The notes under the pieces were generated by a model that was given only the letters and a program-made list of their open reading frames with translations, was not told the origin of the DNA and made no database searches. Positions 16,368 to 25,373 of a stretch of DNA of 64,000 nucleotides are shown here, in pieces. Origin of the DNA: Halalkalibacter oceani (GTDB taxonomy: Bacteria > Bacillota > Bacilli > Bacillales > Bacillaceae_D); the NCBI RefSeq assembly GCF_023715705.1, contig NZ_JAMBOS010000015.1, forward strand, positions 1 through 64,000, read 5' to 3'. Each line of letters starts with the position of its first letter. Position 1 is the first letter of the stretch. A program made the translations under genes and the position numbers.

Positions 16368-17405
16368 CTATAACACGCCCACCATTTGAAACAGCGGCAG
16401 CATCGTCGCTAGGAATAGCAGAAAAATAATGCCGCCAACCACAATAAACAGTGCAGGTTGTATCACTTTTAGGAGACGCTGGACAGCTTCCTCCATCTCT
16501 TTGTACAGCATTTCACTGTAATGAAAGAGATCGTGGGCTACATAGCCGGTTTTCTCGCCATTGGCGATAACAAAAGCGAGCTCTTTCCTGAAATATGGTT
16601 TCTCCTGAACAATGCGGTCAAGGGAGTGCCCCTGATGAAGCTGGTGCATAATTTCAAGGCATTCCTGTTGAAAGAAAGGGAGATAGTCCTGCTTGTTAAA
16701 TAAGCTTAATGCCTGTTGGAGAGTAAGACCAACCGCCAACAGGTGGCCAAGCTGATAAGAGAAATAATACGTGATCGACGTCTGGACATACCGTTTTCCT
16801 TTCGGGAGGGCGAGAAGGAAATGTACCCGCTTAGCCGGTGAGCTTTGTTTCAGCCTCATCCAAAGGGCGAAACCGCCACATGAAAAAATAGCGACCGCTC
16901 CAAAGAGAAGATACGGCAGTAAATCCAAAGCCTTGAGAAGCAATGAAGTCAAGCGGGGAATTTCAACCATTGCAAAGAAGGAATGAAAATGAGGTAAGAC
17001 AAAATGATACATTAAAATGATTAGCATCGCACTGACCCACAGCAATAGAATTGGGTAGCGCAACAGCTTTAGCAGCTCTCCTTTCGTTTGCTCGCGCTTT
17101 ACTAGCAAGGAGCCTGTTTGGATGAAGCCTTCTGCTATATTACCCTGCTGTTCGAAAAAGTAAAGAAAGGATTTAAGACTGGAAGGAAGAGAAAAGACTT
17201 GAAAAGCTTCATGTATTGGATACCCGCTTTCCAAGGAGGCGAGAACGTTGTCGTACTGCTGCTTCATTTTCTCAGGAACATGCAATTGAATGAAGGTGAG
17301 AGCGGTATGAAGTGGATAGCCTTGTTTGAGGAGGCGGCCGATGCGGATAAAATGTTCAGCCGTCAGTTGAATCGAATGACGCTTGTCCTGCAACTTAATT
17401 TTCAT
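16368..17405 (-). CDS. comGB: competence/type II secretion inner-membrane protein ComGB
   Basis: 345-residue PilC/GspF-family membrane protein. It shows the two repeated cytoplasmic helical domains of the family (for example KREQTKGELLKLLRYPILLL before the first membrane segment). The three hydrophobic segments lie near residues 135, 185 and the C terminus (FIVVGGIIFLLFLATMLPLF). It is the platform protein of the transformation pseudopilus that takes up DNA. The start overlaps the comGA stop by 11 bp, as in other comG operons. Notably the operon ends here: no comGC-comGG pilin genes follow, only a hairpin and a converging regulator gene. Confidence 0.88.
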   Translation of the reverse strand: MKIKLQDKRHSIQLTAEHFIRIGRLLKQGYPLHTALTFIQLHVPEKMKQQYDNVLASLESGYPIHEAFQVFSLPSSLKSFLYFFEQQGNIAEGFIQTGSLLVKREQTKGELLKLLRYPILLLWVSAMLIILMYHFVLPHFHSFFAMVEIPRLTSLLLKALDLLPYLLFGAVAIFSCGGFALWMRLKQSSPAKRVHFLLALPKGKRYVQTSITYYFSYQLGHLLAVGLTLQQALSLFNKQDYLPFFQQECLEIMHQLHQGHSLDRIVQEKPYFRKELAFVIANGEKTGYVAHDLFHYSEMLYKEMEEAVQRLLKVIQPALFIVVGGIIFLLFLATMLPLFQMVGVL

Positions 17406-18444
17406 GGACAACCCTCGCAAATTCCTCAGTTGATAAATAGCCAAGAGCCCATGCCTTTTGCGCTTCTTGCGTAAATCCTTTTGCGGAGTCCGCCACCGCC
17501 TCCGTGACAGCTGCGCTGAGTTTCTCTCCAGTCAACGATTCAAATAATGCCGCTCTGGCCATTGGGCGCCTGCGCTGGCAAAAGGGCGAACAATGATCTC
17601 CACAATACGGACATGTTGTCTCGACAAGCCGCTGCGATAAAATAAGCCGGCAGCATTCCTGTAAATCCAATTGCGAAACACCTAAGTCCAGCATCCGCAA
17701 AATCGTTCCATAGCAATCGTTAGCGTGGACAGTTGCTAAAACAAGATGTCCGGTAAGCGCTGCTCTAATCGCCAAGGAAGCAGTCGCTTCATCGCGAATT
17801 TCTCCAATCAAAATAACATCCGGATCATGCCGGAGACTGGCCCGCAAAATCGCATCAAAATCAAGGCCCGACTTTCTGTTTACTTCAACTTGAATGACGG
17901 TTGGGATCGGCCGTTCAACAGGATCTTCGATCGTAATAATCGACCTGCCTCCCTCTTTCAGAATTTGTTCGATAATCGCATAAAGCGTCGTCGATTTTCC
18001 TGAGCCCGTAGGTCCTGATAATAAACAGAGACCTCGTCTGAACTGACTCGCCTTATTAAGAATTCGCCGTGAATGCTGGAGAACGGATAAAAAAGATAAG
18101 GTGTTAGTAGAAAAATGAGGTAAAATACGGATTGCCAGGCTTTCCCGTTCAAGAGTGGGGAGCGTGGAGAGGCGTAAGGAATAGATCCCTTGCTTTGTTT
18201 CGTGGATCATTGAGGCGCTTTGCGGCTTGCGTCTTTCACCGATATCCATTCCTGACTTGTACTTAAAGTGGCTGATTAACCGTTCCGCCAGCTGCCGGTT
18301 TAGCATCTTCCAATTGAGCAGCCTGCCATGAACGCGATAAGCTACCGTATAGTGATCGGCAGCCGGAAGGAAATGAATATCGGTTGCTCGGAAATCAATG
18401 ACTTCATCAATCACAACCCTGCTGTAGTTTTCAACATCATACAA
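17395..18444 (-). CDS. comGA: competence traffic ATPase ComGA
   Basis: 349-residue GspE/PilB-type secretion ATPase. Walker A GPTGSGKSTTL lies near residue 145, the Asp box TIEDPVER near 175 and Walker B with DVILIGEIRDEATASLAIRA near 207, followed by a Cys pair CPYCGDHC near 285. It powers assembly of the transformation pseudopilus from the cytoplasmic side. The start is a TTG with AGGAGTG upstream. An AAAA-N5-TTTT pattern (18516-18528) resembles one half of a ComK box, but the tract is AT-rich and this may be chance. The companion pilin genes are missing downstream of comGB. Confidence 0.88.
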   Translation of the reverse strand: MYDVENYSRVVIDEVIDFRATDIHFLPAADHYTVAYRVHGRLLNWKMLNRQLAERLISHFKYKSGMDIGERRKPQSASMIHETKQGIYSLRLSTLPTLERESLAIRILPHFSTNTLSFLSVLQHSRRILNKASQFRRGLCLLSGPTGSGKSTTLYAIIEQILKEGGRSIITIEDPVERPIPTVIQVEVNRKSGLDFDAILRASLRHDPDVILIGEIRDEATASLAIRAALTGHLVLATVHANDCYGTILRMLDLGVSQLDLQECCRLILSQRLVETTCPYCGDHCSPFCQRRRPMARAALFESLTGEKLSAAVTEAVADSAKGFTQEAQKAWALGYLSTEEFARVVHEN

Positions 18445-18577
18445 TTTAGCATCACTCCTGCCTTGGTAATGATAGTGAAGATACCTTCCCTACATAACAT
18501 TCCACGCCATTAAAAAAAATCCTTTTTTCTTTTGCATAAAACCTCTCTCTCAGGTTACACTTAATGTTGTAAGGCGA

Positions 18578-18649
18578 TGGGCTATAGCCAAGCGGTAAGG
18601 CAACGGACTTTGACTCCGTCATGCGCTGGTTCGAATCCAGCTAGCCCAG
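18578..18649 (+). tRNA. tRNA-Gln (anticodon TTG)
   Basis: The 72-nt cloverleaf is complete. Acceptor arms TGGGCTA (18578-18584) and TAGCCCA (18642-18648) pair and are followed by discriminator G. The anticodon stem ACGGA/TCCGT encloses the loop CTTTGAC with anticodon TTG at 18610-18612, and the T loop reads GGTTCGAATCC. CCA is not encoded. It reads codon CAA, and CAG by wobble. It stands alone rather than in a tRNA cluster and is followed directly by a strong terminator. Confidence 0.97.
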
Positions 18650-18662
18650 TTAAAAAAAAGAG

Positions 18663-18707
18663 AAGCTGCTGAAAAAAGTCGATTTTCACTTTTTCAGCAG
18701 CTTTTTT
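18663..18707 (+). terminator. terminator after tRNA-Gln
   Basis: A 14-bp inverted repeat AAGCTGCTGAAAAA / TTTTTCAGCAGCTT with a 13-nt loop is followed by a T-run. It lies 14 nt after the tRNA. The hairpin and its loop resemble another hairpin at 53834-53875. Confidence 0.85.
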
Positions 18708-18771
18708 AGTCATGAGCGCAGCAGGGCGCCGATAAAAGGCGAAAATTCCACCTTCATCCCGGACCTTTCTG

Positions 18772-18984
18772 CTACGGTGAGCGCTGCTTCCTTTCGTCAC
18801 GCTCACGTTTCATCTGGACGAAGCTGATAAACAGATAATTCATTCCAACTAGCGTCGCGATAAATGGACCGAATAAAAACTGCCCTTCATAAAGCCATCC
18901 GTGAATAAATAACGCCAAAGCGCCGAAGGTCAGCATACAGCCTATCAGAAAAAAGGATAGCACTCCTTTCACCTTCCTTTCCAA
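18772..18984 (-). CDS. small two-helix membrane protein of unknown function
   Basis: I do not recognise this family. The roughly 70-residue product has two hydrophobic segments (GVLSFFLIGCMLTFGALALF and FIATLVGMNYLFISFV) and a highly charged C terminus (KRERDERKQ). It is divergent from the YjcD-like helicase gene, with about 105 bp between the two starts. A TTG at 18984 is preferred because AAAGGTGGATC, close to the full anti-Shine-Dalgarno match, lies 3-6 nt upstream. An in-frame GTG at 19032 gives an 86-residue version without a ribosome site. Confidence 0.6.
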   Translation of the reverse strand: MERKVKGVLSFFLIGCMLTFGALALFIHGWLYEGQFLFGPFIATLVGMNYLFISFVQMKRERDERKQRSP

Positions 18985-19090
18985 ACTGATCCACCTTTTT
19001 AGTATTTCCTTTTTTTCAAGAAAAAGAAGCACATCCGAGACAAAATTTGCTACGATAGACAGGATGTTAGAATGAGAGGAGAAGCAATTG

Positions 19091-21421
19091 ATGCAAGTCG
19101 CTTATTATCAGGATAAATTGGTCGCGCTTCGCACATGCGAGCGTTCCCTATGGCAACAGCTTTATATGGCGGGAAAGCGGGATGAGATCACCTGCCCACA
19201 TTGTCACACTCCCGTAAGGCTCGAGCTGGGCATAAGCGCTCCTCCACAGTTCAGCCATCGCGGCCAAACAGAAGAGTGTGAAAGAGTCGCGGCGCTCCTC
19301 GCCCGAAAGCAGGATGAACAACAGGGACCCGCCGAAAACGAGGAGACGACGATCCAGTTGCCGAAGCGCAGGTCGATCACCGCTTCATCCAGCTCCCCTT
19401 CTCAATGGAAGGAACCGGAACCGTTAAAGGCTGTTCCTCCTTTTTCCAGACAGACAGACGAAAAAGTCACGGCGATCGCCGGCTACCGCCAAACATTACT
19501 GGATCAGGGCATTCTTCTTGATAATCAGCAGTGGACAGCGGTAACTACTACAAATGGGCCGTTACTCGTGCTCGCCGGTGCTGGAAGCGGTAAAACAAGA
19601 GTCTTAACTGCCAGAGCTGCTTATATGCTCGTTGAATTAGGCTATTCTCCAAAGGAGATGATCCTTGTCACCTTTACCGCCAAAGCAGCTAAAGAAATGA
19701 AGGAACGAATGAAGCAGTACCCCGGCCTGACTGCAAAGCACCTCCAGCCGCTTGTCGTCGGCACTTTTCATAGTATCTTTTATAAGATGCTACTTCATGC
19801 TGATGCGGAACGGTGGAATCAAACAAATTTGCTAAAGGCGGATTGGCAAAGGCAGGCGATGCTAAAGGAAGCGGGACGGGAAATCAACCTGGAGGAAAAA
19901 GAGTTTGCTTTTGATCAGGCACTTACTCAAATCAGCTGGTGGAAAAATCATCTGCTTTCACCCGAGAAGGTCACTCCCCGTGATCAGTGGGAGGAGCGAA
20001 CCGCCTATTTATACAAGCGGTATGAGGAAATGCGCCGCGGAAGAAGCTGGTTTGATTTTGATGATATGCTGCTCGGTACATATGAACTGCTAAATGAACA
20101 ACCGGGATTATTAGCCCGTTATCAGGAACGGTTTTCTTATCTTTCAATTGATGAATTTCAGGATATTAATAAGGTTCAGATGGAAATTATTTCCTTACTG
20201 ACAACGACTACTCAGCATATATGCGCGGTCGGGGACGATGATCAATCGATTTATTCCTTTCGCGGCAGTGATCCATCTTACATCCTGACCTTTCAAGAAC
20301 GATTTCCACAAGCAAAAATGGTCGTTCTCGATGAAAATTACCGTTCTCATCATCATATTATCGCCGCAGCCAATAATGTGATTGCCGCCAACCGCAAGCG
20401 TTTTTCCAAAAGGCTTCATGCCCAGTCTGTCGATGAGCACCTCCCCTTTCTCTTCTTTCCTTATGATGAAGAAGAGGAGGCGACAATGATCGTCAGCGAT
20501 ATTCGCAAGCGAATTGAGCGGGGTGAAAAGCCCGGTGATTTTGCTGTATTTTTCCGGACGCATCACTCGGCGCGGGCCTTGATTGAACGATTTATCGAAT
20601 CGGGCCTTCCGATTCAGCTGGAAGTCGATGGGGAATCGTTTTATCGCCGGAAGACGATCCGCAAGCTGCTCGCTTACTTGCAGCTCGCTCTCGACCCCGA
20701 GCATGGCGAAGCACTTCGTGACCTGGTGGGGGCATTGTTTTTAAAACAGGAAACGGTTCAGGAAATAAAAGCGCTCAGCATCACCGCGGATTGCACTCTC
20801 ATTGAAGCACTGACCAAGTTAGAAGGATTGCCGCCATTTCAATTGAAGAAACTCGCTTCCTTGCCCGATAAATTCTCGATGCTTGCAACAAAACCCCCGC
20901 TTGAAGCTATTGCTTATATCGAAAGTGAAATGGGGCTCGAGGATTATTTAAAAAAACAAGGGAACGAGGGCAACAAAATGGAACGCGGCTCGGACGACGT
21001 ACGGGATTTGAAAGTCGTGGCGAAACAATTTCAGTCACTGGCAAGTTTTTTGGCGCACGTTGAACATATGACAGCAAAGTACGAAGCACTGCGTCAAAAT
21101 CCGCCACATTCTCCGTCCATCCAGCTCATGACAGTCCACCGTGCGAAAGGACTGGAATTCCCGTATGTTTATCTGGTTGGCGCGGTCGAAGGCGGTCTGC
21201 CTCATGACTATGCGTTAGATGCTTTGCGGGAAGGAAACGACCAGCCATTAGAAGAAGAAAGACGGTTGATGTATGTCGCGATGACAAGGGCGAAGCAAAG
21301 TCTGGCGATCTCAGTCCCAATGATGCGTCGCGGAAAACAGGCTTTCCGCTCACGCTTTGTCCGCGATATGCAGCGTCTTGCCACCACGCAGCCGATCGCT
21401 GTAGCAGAAAGGAGACCATAG
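19091..21421 (+). CDS. yjcD: UvrD/Rep-like superfamily 1 DNA helicase YjcD
   Basis: 776-residue ATP-dependent helicase. An N-terminal extension has a Cys/His cluster (CPHCHTPVRL near residue 36, then FSH and EEC) that may bind zinc, resembling the start of CoiA-like proteins. The motor begins near residue 140 with Walker A LAGAGSGKT (162-170), FTAKAAKEM, the DEFQDINK Walker B box, GDDDQSIYSFRG, TVHRAKGLEF (motif V) and YVAMTRAK (motif VI). Length and architecture match B. subtilis YjcD (about 759 residues). In B. subtilis yjcD lies on the far side of the cotVWXYZ crust genes from fabI, and the same order is kept here. A TTG directly before the ATG is a possible alternative start. Confidence 0.88.
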   Translation: MQVAYYQDKLVALRTCERSLWQQLYMAGKRDEITCPHCHTPVRLELGISAPPQFSHRGQTEECERVAALLARKQDEQQGPAENEETTIQLPKRRSITASSSSPSQWKEPEPLKAVPPFSRQTDEKVTAIAGYRQTLLDQGILLDNQQWTAVTTTNGPLLVLAGAGSGKTRVLTARAAYMLVELGYSPKEMILVTFTAKAAKEMKERMKQYPGLTAKHLQPLVVGTFHSIFYKMLLHADAERWNQTNLLKADWQRQAMLKEAGREINLEEKEFAFDQALTQISWWKNHLLSPEKVTPRDQWEERTAYLYKRYEEMRRGRSWFDFDDMLLGTYELLNEQPGLLARYQERFSYLSIDEFQDINKVQMEIISLLTTTTQHICAVGDDDQSIYSFRGSDPSYILTFQERFPQAKMVVLDENYRSHHHIIAAANNVIAANRKRFSKRLHAQSVDEHLPFLFFPYDEEEEATMIVSDIRKRIERGEKPGDFAVFFRTHHSARALIERFIESGLPIQLEVDGESFYRRKTIRKLLAYLQLALDPEHGEALRDLVGALFLKQETVQEIKALSITADCTLIEALTKLEGLPPFQLKKLASLPDKFSMLATKPPLEAIAYIESEMGLEDYLKKQGNEGNKMERGSDDVRDLKVVAKQFQSLASFLAHVEHMTAKYEALRQNPPHSPSIQLMTVHRAKGLEFPYVYLVGAVEGGLPHDYALDALREGNDQPLEEERRLMYVAMTRAKQSLAISVPMMRRGKQAFRSRFVRDMQRLATTQPIAVAERRP

Positions 21422-21422
21422 C

Positions 21423-22055
21423 ATGAAAGATGCCATTACACGAACAACAGAATGGGTAAAAGCGCAGCTAGAACACGAAGGGACCGGTCATGACTGGGAG
21501 CATATCCGGCGCGTGACCAGTCAGGCACAGGAAATCGCTGAAATCGAAGGAGCCGATCGGCACATTGTCACATTGGCCGCCCTCCTCCATGACTTGATTG
21601 ACGACAAGGTTGTTGCCAGTGAAGAAGAAGGACTGGCCAAAGTAAACAAGTGGCTGGAACAGTTGGCACTTCCGACAGACGCCAAGACTCATATTATCGA
21701 GATTATCACCACAATGTCGTTCAAAGGCGGTAACAACAAGCCAATGTCGACGCTTGAAGGGCAGATTGTTCAGGACGCCGACCGTCTGGACGCATTGGGA
21801 GCAATCGGCATTGCCCGCACCTTTCTTTATGCCGGAAGCAAAGGACAGCCGATGTATGATCCGGCTGCCCGTGTCCGTGAAAACATGACAGTTGAACAAT
21901 ATCGCAATGGAAAGTCATCAGCGGTTCACCATTTTTATGAGAAGCTGCTGAAGCTTAAAAGTCTGATGAATACGAATGAAGCAAAACGGCGCGCAGAAAG
22001 GCGCCACGCTTTCATGGAGCAATTTCTTGAGCAGTTTTATCAGGAATGGGACTAA
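21423..22055 (+). CDS. HD-domain phosphohydrolase (YedJ-like)
   Basis: 210-residue metal-dependent phosphohydrolase of the HD superfamily. The conserved residues are in GHDWEHIRRV (about 21-30), LAALLHDLIDDK (about 55-66, the HD pair) and VQDADRLDALGAIGIAR (about 114-130, the distal Asp). This layout matches the YedJ type of unknown physiological substrate, probably a nucleotide. It starts one base after the helicase stop with AAAGGAGA upstream, so the two are co-transcribed. A hairpin with T-run follows 48 bp after its stop. Confidence 0.85.
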   Translation: MKDAITRTTEWVKAQLEHEGTGHDWEHIRRVTSQAQEIAEIEGADRHIVTLAALLHDLIDDKVVASEEEGLAKVNKWLEQLALPTDAKTHIIEIITTMSFKGGNNKPMSTLEGQIVQDADRLDALGAIGIARTFLYAGSKGQPMYDPAARVRENMTVEQYRNGKSSAVHHFYEKLLKLKSLMNTNEAKRRAERRHAFMEQFLEQFYQEWD

Positions 22056-22102
22056 CTATGCTCATTCCACTATTCCGAGCTTCTTTTCCAAAAGCTCTCA
22101 GT

Positions 22103-22128
22103 CTGTCGACAAAGTCGACAGGCTTTTT
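22103..22128 (+). terminator. intrinsic terminator after the HD hydrolase gene
   Basis: An 8-bp perfect stem CTGTCGAC / GTCGACAG with a 3-nt loop is followed by GCTTTTTG. It closes the helicase-hydrolase transcription unit. Confidence 0.8.
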
Positions 22129-22155
22129 GTTTAAGAGTCAGGGTTTGGCTCTTCG

Positions 22156-22275
22156 ACCTCGCTACCGGGAAGGGGCCCACGCTTTCCGCAGGCGGGCGTT
22201 GAACTAACCGGCTGCGCCGGTGGATTTCAACCTGCCCTTCACTCCTGCAGGAGTCAGCCCTCCCATCCCGTCCGC
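22156..22275. repeat. GC-rich intergenic repeat-like segment
   Basis: A GC-rich, palindromic tract (CTTTCCGCAGGCGGGCGTTGA, then ACCGGCTGCGCCGGT, then CCTGCCCTTCACTCCTGCAGG) that differs in composition from its surroundings. From memory it resembles the dispersed CTTTCCGC...CTCCCGCAGGAGTC-type repeats common in alkaliphilic Bacillus genomes. It abuts the transposase relic. Only one copy is in this window, so the repeat status is inferred. Confidence 0.35.
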
Positions 22276-22279
22276 TTTT

Positions 22280-22847
22280 TCTAGTGGGAAAAAGGGAGGT
22301 TGCTTCTCTTCAAGGTGGTATGATGCGAAAAGCGAACGAGAGAAAATGGTTGCGTACAGTCTGCATACCGCCTGTGACTCGAATGGATTCATTCTTGGAA
22401 CCATCGTTACCCCTGCTAATGTTCATGATAGCCAAGTGTTTCACGAGTGATTTGATCAACTAAAAGAAAATGTCACCAAGCCACAAGTCGTAGCCGTCGA
22501 TGCAGGCTACAAGACACCACCTATTTGCGAAGAAGCTTCGAGAAAAAGAGACAAGAACGGTCATGCCCTACAAACGACCATTGACGCCTCCAGGCTACTC
22601 CCGAATGCACGAGTTTGTGTATGATGAATACGACGATTGTTACATCTGTCCGCAAGACCAACTTCTTCATGACCAAACAACGAACCGAGACGGATACCGT
22701 GAGTACAGCTCTAATCCGAGTGTGTGTCAGAACTGTCCAGTGCTTTCACTGCGTTGGACGAACCTGAAGGGGCTCGATAAAAATTCCATGCAGGCGATAC
22801 TTGTTTTTGCTGCCGTGAATTTGAAAAAACTGGCGACATGGCACTAG
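22280..22847 (+). pseudogene. IS1182-family transposase relic
   Basis: Two disconnected pieces of an IS1182-type DDE transposase are visible. The first (to 22450) encodes YSLHTACDSNGFILGTIVTP and VHDSQVF, then stops at TGA. After it, in other frames, come VVAVDAGYKTPPI and (22500-22847) MPYKRPLTPPGYSR, YVDEYDDCYICP-like residues, NRDGYREYSSNPSVCQNCPVL and finally FAAVNLKKLATW. Internal sequence between the CPVL block and the C-terminal FAAVNLKKLATW is missing (the usual Glu-containing region), and there are several frameshifts, so it is dead. No intact terminal inverted repeats or target duplication could be identified. It sits beside the 3' end of a glycosyltransferase gene on the other strand. 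Confidence 0.85.
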
Positions 22848-22914
22848 AGGAACACCAAACCGACAGTGCCATCTCCGAAAAACCATACGAAAAATGCAAA
22901 AAGCGCTTTGAGAG

Positions 22915-24017
22915 TCATATCTCAAAGCCGTTTTGTCTACGGTCTGCGAGCTTCTTTTCCAGAAGCTCTTTATTTTGCAAAATCGCCGGATCGTTCGGAC
23001 GTATTCTCTGGCCTGTTCATTATGATAATACGATTTCTCCCAGTCTTTGAGTTGATAATAGCAAACACACAGCTGCAAATGAGGATACCAGGTGGAGTAA
23101 GCTAAATAGCTGAAGCTCCACTGGTTCTCATCTGGCTTTAATGCTATTGCCTGCTCATACCAGTAGGCTGCATGTTTGAATTCGCGCTTACGATGATAGT
23201 AATAGCCGATTCTGCTGCATGCTTCCGGCCTTGGCGTTTTCGTGTATTCGAACGATTGCAGCAAGGCTTTCAGCTCACCAGTATCATCTTGGTTCAGTTT
23301 CCGAAGGCAGTCGGCTTTATGAATACAAGCATAAAATTTATCTTCTTCCCAGCCTTCTTGCAGCACAAGATTTTGATTGTAAGCATCAACCGCCTCTTCC
23401 AGATGACCGTTTTCTCGCAGTTCATTTCCGTAATAGAAATAATCTCTCGCGCTGAATTGATCTCCCCGCTTAATTTTCTCGCGGTAAATTGACAAGTTGC
23501 GACTAACAGCATGTTTCATTTTTTTATGGGTAATGGCTACATCTGAGTTGATAATCTTACCGTAAACATTCAGGTAATTGTGGACATCACCGCCCCATTT
23601 GAAGTTGCGTTCTCTTTTCACCAGACGGTTGCGCCGATAGCGCAACGTCACATTACCGAACTCATCTTTTCCGGCATTATAAAACATCGAAATAGAATCA
23701 ACAGAAGGGTCAAGTGTTTCTTTTAACGCCTTTAGCTTTTTCTGGTCTTCTTCCTCGACGATATCGTCCGCATCAAGATAAAGAATATAGTCCTTTGTCG
23801 CATACTTAAATGATTCATTCCGCGCCTCGGCAAAATTTCCCGTCCATTCGAAGAAAAAAATCCGATCCGTATATTTTTTGGCGATTTCCACGGTTTGATC
23901 TGTTGAACCAGTATCAAGAATATTTATTTCATCTACAATGTCTTTTACCGAATCCAAACATCTTGCCAGAACAGCTTCCTCATTTTTAACCATCATGCAA
24001 AGACTGATTGTGACCAC
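22915..24017 (-). pseudogene. GT2-family glycosyltransferase with TPR-like C terminus, frameshifted
   Basis: The N terminus is a classic family-2 glycosyltransferase: ISLCMMVKNEEAVLARCLDS, DEINILDTGSTDQTVEI and LYLDADDIVEEED (DxD) lie within the first 100 residues. A tetratricopeptide-like helical region (about 185-330) follows, as in SunS/tetratricopeptide glycosyltransferases. Near 23000 one base appears to be missing: upstream the frame reads NEQAREY, and after a one-base shift it continues NDPAILQNKELLEKKLADRR and ends at a TGA (22915-22917). Without the correction the frame runs on into the transposase relic. Only the extreme C terminus is affected, so either a real recent lesion or a sequence error is possible. 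Start is GTG. A consensus sigma-K promoter lies just upstream. Confidence 0.8.
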
Positions 24018-24050
24018 CTAACGTTCACTTCCTTTCAATCCTCGATGTAA

Positions 24051-24077
24051 TAGAATATGCACGCCGGCGATGTTTGT
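24051..24077 (-). promoter_or_regulatory. sigma-K promoter of the GT2 gene
   Basis: On the minus strand, -35 element AC (24076-24077), a 16-bp spacer and -10 element CATATTCTA (24051-24059) fit the mother-cell sigma-K consensus AC-N16/17-CATANNNTA exactly. It lies about 34 bp upstream of the GTG start, so expression late in sporulation is predicted. Confidence 0.7.
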
Positions 24078-24135
24078 TTAGCTTATATCACAAAATAACC
24101 TGCCACAAATAATAAATAAAAAAGGTGAGTGACAC

Positions 24136-25164
24136 ATGACAGATACGAACATCCGCGTTCTTCAGGGGACAATCAATATCGCGAACCAAATGAATACACA
24201 GGCAAAAGGTTTAGAGCAATTAGGTGTACGGATAAAAACAGCAAATCTATATCAAAATTACTTGAACTATTCAATTAAATACGATTTAAACACTAATTTG
24301 CCCCGTGAGATGCAGTCGGCGCAACACACGATCCAGGAGCAGATTATTCCGGTCTTTGATCTTTTTCATTTTCACTTTGCAACAAGTCTGCTGCGAGGAA
24401 ACGTTGATTTGCCTCTTTTAACAGCCAGCAACAAGCCAATTTGTATGCAGCATTGGGGCAGCGAGGTCCGGATTCTGTCTCAAGCCTTGAAAACAAACCC
24501 CTATACCAAAGTAAAACTGGCAGATGAAGTACAGTTACAAAAAAAGCTGGAAGAATTGGGACAATATATCCCGATTTGAATCGTTGCCGACCATGAACTT
24601 CTCCAATATGTACAACCATTTTATGAAGAGGTTCATGTCATTCCTTCGATGCTTGACCTCGGCGATTATAAGATGATTCAATTCAAAAAGAAGAAAAAAC
24701 CCCTCATCGTTCATGCTCCCACCCATGTTGATGTTAAAGGAACTCCTCATATCCTGCAGGCACTTGAACAATTGAACCACTCTTACTCGTTTGACTTCCA
24801 GCTCATTCACAATATGCCCCATCATGAAGCAAAAGAATGGTATAAGAAAGCGGATCTTCTTATTGATCAGCTTCATATCGGCAGCTACGGTTTATTCGCT
24901 GTTGAAGCGATGGCCTTGGGCAAGCCCGTGATCTGCTATATTAGTGATTATATGGCGGATCATTATCCTAAAGATCTTCCGATTGTTTCCGCCAATCCCG
25001 GCACATTGCTGGAAGCATTAAAGGATTTGCTGAATAACCAGGATCGCTTAGCGGAGCTTGGAAAAATGGGGAGGTTCTATGTCGAGAAGGAACATGATAT
25101 GAATAAAAACACCGCTCACCTTGTAAATCTCTATCGGCGACTGACGGCAAACCGAAAAGGCTGA
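24136..25164 (+). pseudogene. glycosyltransferase disrupted by one in-frame TGA
   Basis: The frame 24136-25164 is open except for TGA at 24577-24579. Both halves belong to one protein of the same family as the glycosyltransferases at 31656, 32688 and 34962. The first half has the LFHFHFATSLL and CMQHWGSEVR stretches (HHWGNDVR in the paralogues). The second half starts IVADHEL (IVQDYEL in paralogues) and has VHAPTHVDVKGTPHI, ADLLIDQLHIGSYGLFAVEA and MALGKPVICY. At the stop, paralogues have a short residue run before IVQD, so one codon changed to TGA explains everything. It is divergent from the frameshifted GT2 gene. Start follows AAAAAGGTGAG. Readthrough or sequencing error cannot be excluded. 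Confidence 0.85.
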
Positions 25165-25220
25165 ATGACCGTTTCAATACAAAGTGCTTTTTCTAACAAA
25201 CAGGTGGAACGATATTATCG

Positions 25221-25268
25221 AAAAATAATCACGGAGAACGATCAACTTTGTCTCCGTGATTATTTTTT
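25221..25268 (+). terminator. terminator downstream of the broken glycosyltransferase
   Basis: A long perfect stem, AATAATCACGGAGA / TCTCCGTGATTATT, with a 13-nt loop is followed by a T-run (25263-25268). It lies about 56 bp after the glycosyltransferase stop. Confidence 0.85.
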
Positions 25269-25373
25269 CTGTAGCTGTATTGATAGCACTGGCTTCTTAA
25301 TTTACGCTCTGAGTACGGACCAATCGCCTCTTCTTTGTCTAAAAGGATGATACAGGCCGGACCGGCTCATTTT

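Noticed and set aside
22746-22914. C-terminal extension of the GT2 transferase read into the transposase relic
   Set aside because: It is an out-of-frame product after a one-base deletion; the natural C terminus lies in another frame and stops at 22915.
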